This document shows, in pieces, positions 33,899-41,695 of a stretch of 50,823 nucleotides of DNA. The first letter of the stretch is position 1. Each line of letters opens with the position of its first letter. Location: assembly GCA_016794805.1 (NCBI GenBank), contig JAEUJI010000323.1, positions 1-50,823 on the forward strand, in the 5' to 3' direction. Below the pieces are notes generated by a model. It was not told the DNA's origin, ran no database searches, and was given only the letters and a program-made list of their open reading frames with translations. The stretch comes from Gemmatimonadota bacterium (lineage in GTDB: Bacteria; Gemmatimonadota; Gemmatimonadetes; Gemmatimonadales; GWC2-71-9). The position numbers were made by a program, and so were the translations under genes.

Positions 33899-35169
33899 CA
33901 GCCGCCCCGGGTGCCGAGGGTGACGCTGACCCGCTGCTCGGCGCCGTCGCGCAGGAAGCGCAGCTCGACGACATCGCCCGGCTTGTGCTGACGGAGGGCG
34001 CCGGTGAGCGCCTGCAGATCGGAGACGACGGTCTCGCCCAGGCGGGTGATGATGTCGTTGCCGCGGAGCCCGGCCTTTTCCGCGGGGCTGCCGGCGCGGA
34101 CGCCGGTCAGCCGCACCCCGCCGGGATTCTCCGACATGTCGGGGACGGTGCCGAGGTAGGCGCCGTATCCGGGAGCGGGAGCGCCGGTGGCGGCCTGCGG
34201 GGGCGGCACGTTGACGAAGGTGAGCGGCGCGCGGCGATCGGCGAGGGCCCGGACGATCTCGGCGGTGAAGTCCGCCACCTGGGCGAGGCCATCGGCGTTG
34301 ATCTTCTCCCAATCGTCGGTGGTGCGGTGGTAGTCCTCGTGCAGGTCGGTGAAGAGGTGCAGCACGGGCTTGCCGGCGCCGTAGAACGAGGACTGGTCGC
34401 TCCGGCCCCAGCCATCCCCGGAGCCACGGAGGTCGAACCGGGCCAGGGTGTTGAGCGAATCGAGCAGGGCAGGGAACTCCTGCGCCGTCGCGGTGCCGTA
34501 CACCAGCAGGCGATTGTCCCGCAGCCGGCCCACCATGTCCATGTTGACCATCGCGTAGGTCCGGGCCAGGGAGAAGAGCGGGTTCTTGACGTAGTAGTCG
34601 GAGCCGAGCAGCCCCTCCTCCTCCCCGCTGAAGGCCAGGAACACCACGGTCCGCGCCGGTGGCGCCGAGGCGAGCTTGCGCGCAATGTGAATCAGGGCGC
34701 TGGTGCCGGAGGCATTGTCGTCCGCGCCGTTGTGGACGCGGCCGGCGCTGTCGGGGTCCAGCGCGCCGAAGGTACCCGGGCCCAGGTGATCGTAGTGGGC
34801 ACCGACCACGACGATTTCATTGCGGAGCGCCGGATCCCGGCCGGGGAGCACCCCGACCACGTTTTTCCCCACCGCGCCACCGATGCCGGTGTGCGCCGCA
34901 GCCGGGGCGTCGGGCGCCACGGTGAACGGCTGGAACCAGCCCGACGGCGAGGGCCGGAGGCCCGCCTGCCGGAAGCGGCGGGCCAGGTACTCGGCGGCGC
35001 TGTCGGCGCCACTCGCCCCGATCAGGCGGCCACCGAGCCGATCGTCTGACAGGTACCGGACGTCATTGAGCAGGGCGACAGCGTCCGCCGTCGATTGGGC
35101 GGCAGCGGGAAGGGCAAGACACACGGCCCCCAGGACGAGGAGGGGGGCGGCTCGAAGGCGGGTGGTCAT
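33898..35169 (-). CDS. Secreted M28 zinc aminopeptidase with C-terminal PDZ domain
   Basis: 423 aa from the ATG at 35169 (the upstream one at 35253 adds no signal peptide); signal cleavage near PAAAQS. Co-catalytic zinc ligands: VVGAHYDHLG (His, then Asp in GADDNASG), Glu pair in FSGEEEGLLG, Asp in NMDMVGRL, and His in FTDLHEDYHRTTDD. C-terminal PDZ domain over roughly the last 90 residues (VRAGSPAEKAGLRGNDIITR). Family members release amino acids from exported peptides. Leads a six-gene minus-strand operon with 1-12 nt gaps or overlaps. Confidence 0.93.
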   Translation of the reverse strand: MTTRLRAAPLLVLGAVCLALPAAAQSTADAVALLNDVRYLSDDRLGGRLIGASGADSAAEYLARRFRQAGLRPSPSGWFQPFTVAPDAPAAAHTGIGGAVGKNVVGVLPGRDPALRNEIVVVGAHYDHLGPGTFGALDPDSAGRVHNGADDNASGTSALIHIARKLASAPPARTVVFLAFSGEEEGLLGSDYYVKNPLFSLARTYAMVNMDMVGRLRDNRLLVYGTATAQEFPALLDSLNTLARFDLRGSGDGWGRSDQSSFYGAGKPVLHLFTDLHEDYHRTTDDWEKINADGLAQVADFTAEIVRALADRRAPLTFVNVPPPQAATGAPAPGYGAYLGTVPDMSENPGGVRLTGVRAGSPAEKAGLRGNDIITRLGETVVSDLQALTGALRQHKPGDVVELRFLRDGAEQRVSVTLGTRGG

Positions 35170-35294
35170 GGGCACAAAGCTAGCAATGCACCCGGAGCGG
35201 ATGAAGGCGGATCGCCCTGCGCCGGCTCCGGCCTGCCTAAACCATTGCAGCACTTGAGACTAGGGCTTAAGTTGCGACCGAGATCACCTATATC

Positions 35295-36833
35295 ATGACC
35301 ACTCCGGCCGGCATCCTCTCCGACTTGGCGAATGTCCTCCTCCTGCTCCGGGACCAGCCGGACCGCAAGGAGGAGCAGAAACAGGCATTCCGGCGTTTCG
35401 TCGCGAACCTTCCACAAGGGGACCACTCCCTCAAGGTGACCGAGGGCGGGTTCAAGTGGGACCAGGTGGAGGTGCCGGTGGGGCGGGGTGAGGTGGCTGC
35501 GCTACAGGAGCAGTTCCGGGCCCACGGTGTGGGCGAGGTCCGGCTCCCCTCCGGCCTCATGACTTCCACCCTGCTGTCCCTCGTCCGGATGCTGGCGGCG
35601 CCCAAGGGAACCTACGGCTCCTTCGACCACCTGACCGCCCGGCTGGATTCGGCGGGCTGCGGGGTCATCCCGGTGCTGCCGTTGCCCGAGTCCCTGCGCC
35701 TCCCCGCGGACCGGAAGTCCGGAACCGAACCGTCGGGGCGGCCCTCCGCCAAGGTGGATGACGAGGGGCACATCAGCGCCATCGGGCCCGACGCGCTGAC
35801 CGAGGCGAAGGTCGGGATGATGCACTTCGCCACCCTGCAGACCCACGCGATCAGCCCGACCGATGAGCTGGTGAACCGTCTGTCGCACGCCGACAGCCAG
35901 ACCTCGCGCAACGACTTGCTCAACCAGCTCATCGCCACCGGCGAGTACGCCTGGCGGCAGAAGGAGTGGCGGGAGCTGCTCAAGGCGGCGTACGGGCTGG
36001 TGAGCCTCGAGGCCCGGGAGCAGCGATCGGACGGGGAGGGGCGGGGGTACGGGATCGCCCTCCGCCGGATGCTGCCGCGCTCGGCGCTGGAGCAGCTGGT
36101 GCGGCTCACGGCCCACGGGGACATGAAGACGGAGGCCATCGCCGTCCTGCGCCGCATGGGGGTGGACGGCACCGAGGTCCTGCTCAACGCGCTGGTCAAC
36201 GCCGAGGAAGTCGGGCAGCGGCGGGCCTACTTCAACGCGTTGAAGGAGATGAGCGAGGGGGGCGAGCTGCTGGTGCACATGCTCAGCCACGACCAGTGGT
36301 TCGTGGTCCGAAACGTCGCCGACCTGTGCGGCGAGCTCCGGCTGGAGAGCGCGGTGCACGGGCTGGCCAAGCAGGTCGCGCACGATGATGAGCGGGTGCG
36401 GCGCGCGGTGGCGGGGGCGCTGGGGCGGATCGGGGGACCCGGGTCGGTGGAGCCGTTGCGCCGGGCGCTGCGGGATGCGACGCCCGGGGTCCGGCTGCAG
36501 GCGGCCAAGGACCTGGATGGGCGGCGCAATCGCAGCCTGGCGATGACCATCGCGGTGGCCGCAGAGGAGGAGGCCAAGGCCGACGTGCAGCGGGAGATGT
36601 ACCTCGCGCTGGGGCGGATCGCCTCCACCGACGCGATCCAGGCGCTGCGCAAGGCCGCCGAACCGGGAGGCCGGCTGTTCCGGCGGAAGCCGCAGAGCGT
36701 GCGGCTGGCGGCGGTCGCGGGACTGCATGTCGCGGGGCCGTCGGCCGCCAATGCGCTCAAGGAGATGCTGCAGGACGAGGACCGCGAGGTGCGCGCCGCG
36801 GTGGAGAAGGCGCTCCAGACCCTCTGGGAATAG
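35295..36833 (+). CDS. HEAT-repeat protein
   Basis: 512 aa, cytoplasmic. Residues 1 to about 190 form an uncharacterised alpha/beta region (LKVTEGGFKWDQVEV, VRLPSGLMTSTLLSLVRML) followed by an acidic linker. From about 195 to the end run HEAT-type helical pairs: AVAGALGRIGGPGSVEPLRR, ALRDATPGVRLQAAKDL and DEDREVRAAVEKALQTL are the clearest. Such proteins are scaffolds or activity regulators of partners. The first part is the unusual piece. A weak promoter (TTGCAG 35245-35250, TAAGTT 35268-35273) lies upstream. Function unknown. Confidence 0.78.
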   Translation: MTTPAGILSDLANVLLLLRDQPDRKEEQKQAFRRFVANLPQGDHSLKVTEGGFKWDQVEVPVGRGEVAALQEQFRAHGVGEVRLPSGLMTSTLLSLVRMLAAPKGTYGSFDHLTARLDSAGCGVIPVLPLPESLRLPADRKSGTEPSGRPSAKVDDEGHISAIGPDALTEAKVGMMHFATLQTHAISPTDELVNRLSHADSQTSRNDLLNQLIATGEYAWRQKEWRELLKAAYGLVSLEAREQRSDGEGRGYGIALRRMLPRSALEQLVRLTAHGDMKTEAIAVLRRMGVDGTEVLLNALVNAEEVGQRRAYFNALKEMSEGGELLVHMLSHDQWFVVRNVADLCGELRLESAVHGLAKQVAHDDERVRRAVAGALGRIGGPGSVEPLRRALRDATPGVRLQAAKDLDGRRNRSLAMTIAVAAEEEAKADVQREMYLALGRIASTDAIQALRKAAEPGGRLFRRKPQSVRLAAVAGLHVAGPSAANALKEMLQDEDREVRAAVEKALQTLWE

Positions 36834-36835
36834 GC

Positions 36836-37903
36836 CTACCGCGGCACGAAATCCGTCTGCGCCGTGACTCGCCGGGCAAACCCCGCCAGCAGCCGCGCCG
36901 TCCGGTCCAGGTCTTCCAGCGCCACCATCTCGTTCGGGCTGTGCATGTAGCGGAGCGGCACCGACACCAGCGCCGTCGCGACGCCCTTGAGCGCGGTGAA
37001 GACGTTGTCGGCGTCGGTGCTGGTATCCCGCGGGGCCGCCTCGATGGTGTAGGGAATCCGCTCCGCCTCCGCCGTGGCCACCAGCAGGTCGAACACCACC
37101 GGATTGATGGCCGCCCCCCGGGTCAGCGCGGGGCCGCTCCCCAGCCGGTAGTCACCGTGTTTCCGCTTCTCCAGACCGGGATAGTCGGTGGCGTGGGTGA
37201 CGTCCACCACGATGGCCACGTCGGCGGCGAGGCCGGTGGCGCCGGCCCGCGCCCCGCCGCCGGTGGTGCTGATCTCCTCCCGGGTCGTGGCGGCCGCGGT
37301 GACCCGCGCCGCCGGCGGGTCCTGCGCCAGCAGCCGCAGGGCCTCGAGCACCACGAAGGCGCCGACCCGGTTGTCCAGCGACCGGCTGACCAGCCGGCCG
37401 TTGGGGAATTCGAGCACCGCGGAGGCGAGGACACCGGGGTCGCCGATGCGCACCCGGGCCGAGGCCTCCGCCCGGGTGGCCGCGCCGATGTCAATCCACA
37501 GGTCGCCGGCCTTCGAGACCTTGTCCCGGTCTTCCTTCTCCATCAGGTGGATCGCCTTCTTGCCGATGACGCCGCTCACCGTCCCGCCGTGGCCGAGGAG
37601 CTGTACCCGCTGGCCCACGAAGACCTGGTGATCCCAGCCGCCGATGGTATCGAAGCTGAGGTAGCCGTCGTCGTCGATGTAGGTGACCATCACCCCGATC
37701 TCGTCGATGTGGCCGGCCAGCATGACGCGCGGGGCGGCGGCGGGATTGAGCGTTGCGAAGGAGTTGCCGCTCACATCGGCGGTGACCTCCGCCGCGAAAC
37801 CGCCGGCCTGCGCGCGCCAGGCGCGCGCCGGCAGGGTCTCATAGGAGGAGGGGCCCGGGGTGTCGAGCAGGGTCTTGAGGAATTCGAGCGAACGACTGTC
37901 CAT
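36836..37903 (-). CDS. M42 family metallopeptidase (FrvX/TET-like aminopeptidase)
   Basis: 355 aa from the ATG at 37903. It has the M42 metal and catalytic pattern: GHIDEIG (His65, Asp67), DNRVGAFVVLEAL (bridging Asp), TTREEISTTGGGARAG (catalytic Glu-Glu) and VVDVTHATD, with a distal His in YMHSPNEMV. Cytoplasmic, usually forms dodecamers that trim short peptides from the N-terminus. The far longer open frame upstream is non-coding. Convergent with the HEAT gene with only 2 nt between stops. Confidence 0.92.
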   Translation of the reverse strand: MDSRSLEFLKTLLDTPGPSSYETLPARAWRAQAGGFAAEVTADVSGNSFATLNPAAAPRVMLAGHIDEIGVMVTYIDDDGYLSFDTIGGWDHQVFVGQRVQLLGHGGTVSGVIGKKAIHLMEKEDRDKVSKAGDLWIDIGAATRAEASARVRIGDPGVLASAVLEFPNGRLVSRSLDNRVGAFVVLEALRLLAQDPPAARVTAAATTREEISTTGGGARAGATGLAADVAIVVDVTHATDYPGLEKRKHGDYRLGSGPALTRGAAINPVVFDLLVATAEAERIPYTIEAAPRDTSTDADNVFTALKGVATALVSVPLRYMHSPNEMVALEDLDRTARLLAGFARRVTAQTDFVPR

Positions 37904-38009
37904 GTCTGATCGGGCCGGTGGCTGGGGGTCCGGGAATCTGCCCCGCGCGGGCCGGTTGTCCAGCGGCGGGGGGGTGACCGGGATCACGCTGCCAGGGGGG
38001 CTGGCGTCG

Positions 38010-38039
38010 TTGAAGAAAAGTGGGTCGGGAGCCGATACT
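38010..38039 (+). promoter_or_regulatory. Candidate promoter of the polysaccharide-lyase-like gene
   Basis: TTGAAG (38010-38015), an 18-nt spacer and GATACT (38034-38039), four of six matches for each hexamer. It lies 23 nt before the TTG start. The remaining 37904-38009 is GC-rich and shows nothing else. Confidence 0.4.
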
Positions 38040-38062
38040 GGTGGCATTCCCCAATCAGCGAG

Positions 38063-39553
38063 TTGAGAGTGCGCCGTATTGTTCCAATCTGGGTCACAAC
38101 GCTTGTCATTACCGCTGCCTGCAGTGCTCCCGCCAAGTCGGGTGGGCTCGACCCCCAACCGGCGCTGGAAGAAGTTCTGATCAACCCCACAACGGTGAGC
38201 ATCGCCGTCGGCGATTCCATCGCCTTCGATGCCATTGGGCGGTACTCCGATGGCTCCACGGCCGACGTCGGTGTGAGTTGGGCCTCGACCGGTGGCACGG
38301 TCTCGGCCGGGGGGGTGTACCGGGCGGGCAGCGCGCCAGGCACCTACCTGCTGATTGCGGTGACCCCGGACTTCCAGCATGCGGATACGGCGGTCATCAC
38401 GATCACGGACCCGAGTGGCCCTCCCTCGCTGACGGGGCTGAGCCTGCAGCCGACCAGCGCGACGGTGAACCCGGGGGCCGCCGCTTCCTTCACCGCGACC
38501 GGGAGCTACAGCGACGGCTCCTCTACCCCGATTGCCGCCACCTGGAGTGCCACCGGTGGAACTGTGAACGCCAACGGGACCTACCAGGCCGGCAATGCCC
38601 CGGGCAGCTTCCGCGTGATCGCGATCACGCAGGGGGTAGGCGACACCGCCCAGGTCACTATCCGGGACACGACCACGCCCCCGCCTCCCCCGCCGCCGCC
38701 CCCGCCTCCGGGGGGCACCATCCTGCTGACCGAAGGGTTCGATGACGCGCAGGTCGGCGCCCGTGGGTGGTATGACAATACCAGCCCTGCAATCTCGGCC
38801 ACCGAGCAGCGGGCAGGGGCAGGTGCGCTCCAGATGGCCTTCAACGCGGGGGCGACCTCGCCGGTCAAGGGCGGTGCCTTGCGCCACAAGTTCACGCCAA
38901 CCGACCGCGTCTTCCTGCGCTACTGGGTCAAGTACAGCGCCAACTTTGTGGGATCCGGGACCACCTACCATCCGCACGAGCTTCACTTCCTGACTAACGT
39001 GGACACCGACTGGATTGGCCCCTCGGCTACCCACCTGACGTTGTACGTCGAGCACACATGGCAGGCTGCGGGCGGGGTCCCGCGACTGAACATGGGCGAT
39101 GCGCTCAATATTGACGCGACCAAGGTGGGTCAGGACCTCTCGGCCGTTACCGAGAACCGGGCCGCTGCGGGATGCAATGGGAACACGGATGGGTATCCGA
39201 CGAGCTGCTATCAATCTGGCGCGCAATGGCGTAACGGCAAGCAGTGGGATGCAGCGGGGCCGTCCTTCACCAACGCTGCAGGCGCCGGCTACAAGAACGA
39301 CTGGCACATGGTGGAGGTGTACTACCAGCTGAACAGCGTTCAGGGTGGCAAGGGTGTGGCCGATGGGATTGCCCAGTACTGGTTTGACGGGCAACTGAAG
39401 GTCGATCTCCAGAATGTGCTGTTCCGCACCGGGGCGAACGCCTCGATGCAGCTGTCCCAGTTCTTGATTGCTCCTTACATCGGCGTCGGCTCCCCCGTGG
39501 CCCAGACCATGTGGGTGGATGACATCACCCTCGCCACCGGGCGCGTCCCCTGA
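38063..39553 (+). CDS. Lipoprotein with two Ig-like repeats and polysaccharide-lyase-like domain
   Basis: 496 aa. The start is TTG at 38063 or GTG at 38069; either gives the lipobox TAAC (Cys20). Two Ig/BIG2-like repeats occupy about 34-116 and 122-202 (both with GRYSDGST / GSYSDGSS and a T-GGTV turn). A run of 11 prolines (206-216) links them to a C-terminal ConA-like jelly roll resembling polysaccharide lyases and laminin-G-type lectins (WVKYSANF, HELHFLTN, NDWHMVEVYYQL, QYWFDG). Surface-anchored; may bind or cleave a polysaccharide. The stretch is noticeably more AT-rich than its neighbours, suggesting acquisition. Enzyme activity unproven. Confidence 0.7.
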   Translation: MRVRRIVPIWVTTLVITAACSAPAKSGGLDPQPALEEVLINPTTVSIAVGDSIAFDAIGRYSDGSTADVGVSWASTGGTVSAGGVYRAGSAPGTYLLIAVTPDFQHADTAVITITDPSGPPSLTGLSLQPTSATVNPGAAASFTATGSYSDGSSTPIAATWSATGGTVNANGTYQAGNAPGSFRVIAITQGVGDTAQVTIRDTTTPPPPPPPPPPPGGTILLTEGFDDAQVGARGWYDNTSPAISATEQRAGAGALQMAFNAGATSPVKGGALRHKFTPTDRVFLRYWVKYSANFVGSGTTYHPHELHFLTNVDTDWIGPSATHLTLYVEHTWQAAGGVPRLNMGDALNIDATKVGQDLSAVTENRAAAGCNGNTDGYPTSCYQSGAQWRNGKQWDAAGPSFTNAAGAGYKNDWHMVEVYYQLNSVQGGKGVADGIAQYWFDGQLKVDLQNVLFRTGANASMQLSQFLIAPYIGVGSPVAQTMWVDDITLATGRVP

Positions 39554-39565
39554 ACCGGCGCCGGC

Positions 39566-39970
39566 CTACCCGCCCCGCAGGCGCTGCGGGGCCTGCAGCA
39601 CGAGGAGCAGCAGCGCCACCGCCGTGACCACCAGGGGCAGGGCGCTGCCGCTCAGGAAGTGCGCCGCGGCGCCAAAGACCGCCGGCCCGTCCAGCAGGAC
39701 CCAGAGGACCATCACCTCGCCAAAATGGGCGTCCCACCACGCTTCGGCCGCGCGCAGCTCCTCCCGCGGCAGGCGACTCGCGAGGATCAGCGAACCCGCA
39801 CAGCCCATGGCCCCGAAGCCGAAGGCGAGGTAGACCAGCAGCTGCTGGAGCCGCGGCCCCACGGCGGCGGGTGGGGGCAGCACCGAGAAGACCACCGTCA
39901 GCAGCACGATCCCGGTGACCAGGGCCATGTGGACGATGCGGGCGGTCGCCTGACGGGAAGGGGCTGGCAT
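39566..39970 (-). CDS. Four-helix integral membrane protein, unknown
   Basis: 134 aa. It has four predicted TM helices (about 14-31, 42-64, 86-104, 108-126). No family motif is recognised. A single His-Asp pair (WWDAHFGE) lies between helices 2 and 3. A small orphan gene, convergent with the polysaccharide-lyase-like gene and divergent from the aminotransferase. Function unknown. Confidence 0.7.
   Translation of the reverse strand: MPAPSRQATARIVHMALVTGIVLLTVVFSVLPPPAAVGPRLQQLLVYLAFGFGAMGCAGSLILASRLPREELRAAEAWWDAHFGEVMVLWVLLDGPAVFGAAAHFLSGSALPLVVTAVALLLLVLQAPQRLRGG
39572..39592 (+). terminator. Hairpin after the polysaccharide-lyase-like gene
   Basis: Perfect 9-bp inverted repeat GCCCCGCAG / CTGCGGGGC (39572-39580 and 39584-39592), 3-nt loop, 19 nt after the stop. 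It overlaps the 3' coding end of the convergent membrane protein gene. No T-tract. Confidence 0.5.
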
Positions 39971-40004
39971 GCGGACAAGATAGAGCCCGCGCTAGATTGC
40001 GACC

Positions 40005-41186
40005 ATGACTCCCCCTCCCGCCCGCCGGACCCAGGGCTTCCGCGAGTCGGTAATCCGCGGCATGTCACGGCTGGCCGCCCGGCATGGGGCCATCAACCTG
40101 GCGCAGGGCTTCCCCAACTTTCCCGCCCCCGAACTCCTCAAGGAGGCGGCGGCGCGCGCCATCCGGGACGACATCAACCAGTACGCCATCACCTGGGGCG
40201 CCCGGCGCCTGCGGGAGGCGGTGGCCCGGAAGTACCACGCCTGGTATGGCATGACCGTGGACCCCGAGGCGGAGGTCACGGTCACCTGCGGCGCCACGGA
40301 GGCGATGATCGCCGCGCTCCTGGCGCTGGTGAACCCCGGGGACGAGGTCATCGTCTTCGAGCCGTTCTACGAGAACTACGGCCCAGACACGATCCTCTGC
40401 GACGCCGCCCCGGTGTACCTGCCGCTCCTCCCGGGCGAGCCGCTTGACCTGGACCGGCTGGCCCGGGCGTTCACCCCCCGGACCAGGGCCATCATCCTCA
40501 ACAGCCCCGCCAATCCCAGCGGCCGGGTCCTCACCCGGGCTGAACTCGAGGGGATCGCCGAGCTCTGCCGGCGGCACGACGCCTGGGCGGTGACGGACGA
40601 GATCTACGAGCACATCCGCTACGGGGCGCCGCACATCCCCATCGCCACCCTGCCGGGGATGGCGGAGCGGACCATCACCATCAGCGGCGCCTCCAAGACC
40701 TTCAGCATCACCGGGTGGCGGCTCGGGACGATCGTCGCGCCCGCCGGCGCGACGGACGCGATCCGCAAGGTGCACGACTTCCTCACCGTCGGGGCGCCCG
40801 CGCCGCTGCAGGAGGCGCTCGCCACCGCGATGGACGAACTCGGGCCGGCGTACTATGACGAGATGGCCGCGGCGTATCTCCGCCGCCGCGGGATGCTGGG
40901 AGACGCGCTGTCGCGCGCGGGCTTCGGCGTCACCCTCCCGGAGGGGGCGTACTACATCCTCGCCGATTTCTCCCGGCTGTCGGACCTCCCCGACACGGCG
41001 TTCGCCGAATGGCTGGCACGGGAGCGCGGGGTGGCGCCGGTGCCGGGCTCGAGCTTCTTCAGCCGGCCGGAGCTGGGGCGCCGCTACGTGCGCTTCGTCT
41101 TCTGCAAGACCGACGACCTGCTCACCGAGGCGGCCGCCCGGCTGGAAGGCGCGGGGCTGCGCGAGGCGAAAGACCTCCAGCGCTGA
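40005..41186 (+). CDS. Class I/II PLP aminotransferase (YbdL / kynurenine aminotransferase-like)
   Basis: 393 aa fold-type I aminotransferase. PLP lysine Lys231 (SGASKTFSITGWR), Asp198 and Tyr201 (VTDEIYEH), Asn170 (NSPANPSG) and substrate Arg in the C-terminal RRYVRFVFCK. The N-terminal INLAQGFPNFPAPELL and GVAPVPGSSF place it near methionine/kynurenine/glutamine transaminases and aspartate aminotransferase class Ib. Cytoplasmic. Amino donor specificity cannot be read from sequence. 22 nt before a small His/Cys-rich gene on the same strand. Confidence 0.92.
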   Translation: MTPPPARRTQGFRESVIRGMSRLAARHGAINLAQGFPNFPAPELLKEAAARAIRDDINQYAITWGARRLREAVARKYHAWYGMTVDPEAEVTVTCGATEAMIAALLALVNPGDEVIVFEPFYENYGPDTILCDAAPVYLPLLPGEPLDLDRLARAFTPRTRAIILNSPANPSGRVLTRAELEGIAELCRRHDAWAVTDEIYEHIRYGAPHIPIATLPGMAERTITISGASKTFSITGWRLGTIVAPAGATDAIRKVHDFLTVGAPAPLQEALATAMDELGPAYYDEMAAAYLRRRGMLGDALSRAGFGVTLPEGAYYILADFSRLSDLPDTAFAEWLARERGVAPVPGSSFFSRPELGRRYVRFVFCKTDDLLTEAAARLEGAGLREAKDLQR

Positions 41187-41208
41187 CCGGCCCGGATTGC
41201 GCCGCCCC

Positions 41209-41613
41209 ATGTCCCTGCCTATCGTTTCCTTCATGAAGCTCCCCCGGGCCGTCCTCCGCGGCGCTGTTGCCGTCGGGCAGATCCTGCTCTTCGTTGCGCT
41301 GCAGCTGGCGGACGGAAGCGGGCTGCACGGCTGCCCGGAGCACGACGCGGTCGGAGCCGTTGCCCCGGCGGCCACCGCTCAGCACGGTCCCGCGCATCAT
41401 TCCGAGCCCGCCGACGCGCATGACCATGCCGCCGGCTGCACCTGCCTCGGCAGCTGCCACGGATCGGCGATCACCGGAGTCCCGTCCGTTGCGCCGGCCC
41501 TCGCGCCGGCCCTGACACGCGCGTTCGTACTCAGCGCGCCCCAGCCCGTCACCCTGTTCCGGGTGGCGCCCCGCCTTCTCCCCTTCCAGATCGGCCCTCC
41601 CGCGAGCGCCTGA
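41209..41613 (+). CDS. Small His/Cys-rich exported protein (DUF2946-like)
   Basis: 134 aa from the ATG at 41209; a second ATG at 41233 is possible. A hydrophobic N-terminal helix (about 15-35) works as a signal or anchor. It is followed by a loop with Cys42, 77, 79, 83 and eight histidines (40, 45, 59, 63, 64, 71, 73, 84), including CTCLGSCH. Then a Pro/Ala-rich tail. Small proteins of this type occur next to copper or zinc TonB receptors. Gene order with a TonB receptor and a His-rich lipoprotein suggests metal binding in the periplasm. Family assignment is tentative. Confidence 0.65.
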   Translation: MSLPIVSFMKLPRAVLRGAVAVGQILLFVALQLADGSGLHGCPEHDAVGAVAPAATAQHGPAHHSEPADAHDHAAGCTCLGSCHGSAITGVPSVAPALAPALTRAFVLSAPQPVTLFRVAPRLLPFQIGPPASA

Positions 41614-41695
41614 GCCGGTTTCCGTCCCGTCCGCGGTCGCGCCAGGTGGGCGCGCGCCGGGGCCGTGACCCAGGTCCCTCACGCCAGGGTTTCCG

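Noticed and set aside
38698-38712. C-rich run encoding polyproline considered as a simple repeat or slippage site
   Set aside because: It is an in-frame proline linker between domains with mixed codons, common in secreted proteins.
36836-39394. The M42 peptidase frame extends about 500 codons upstream
   Set aside because: The extension is antisense to the polysaccharide-lyase-like gene and gives no domain.
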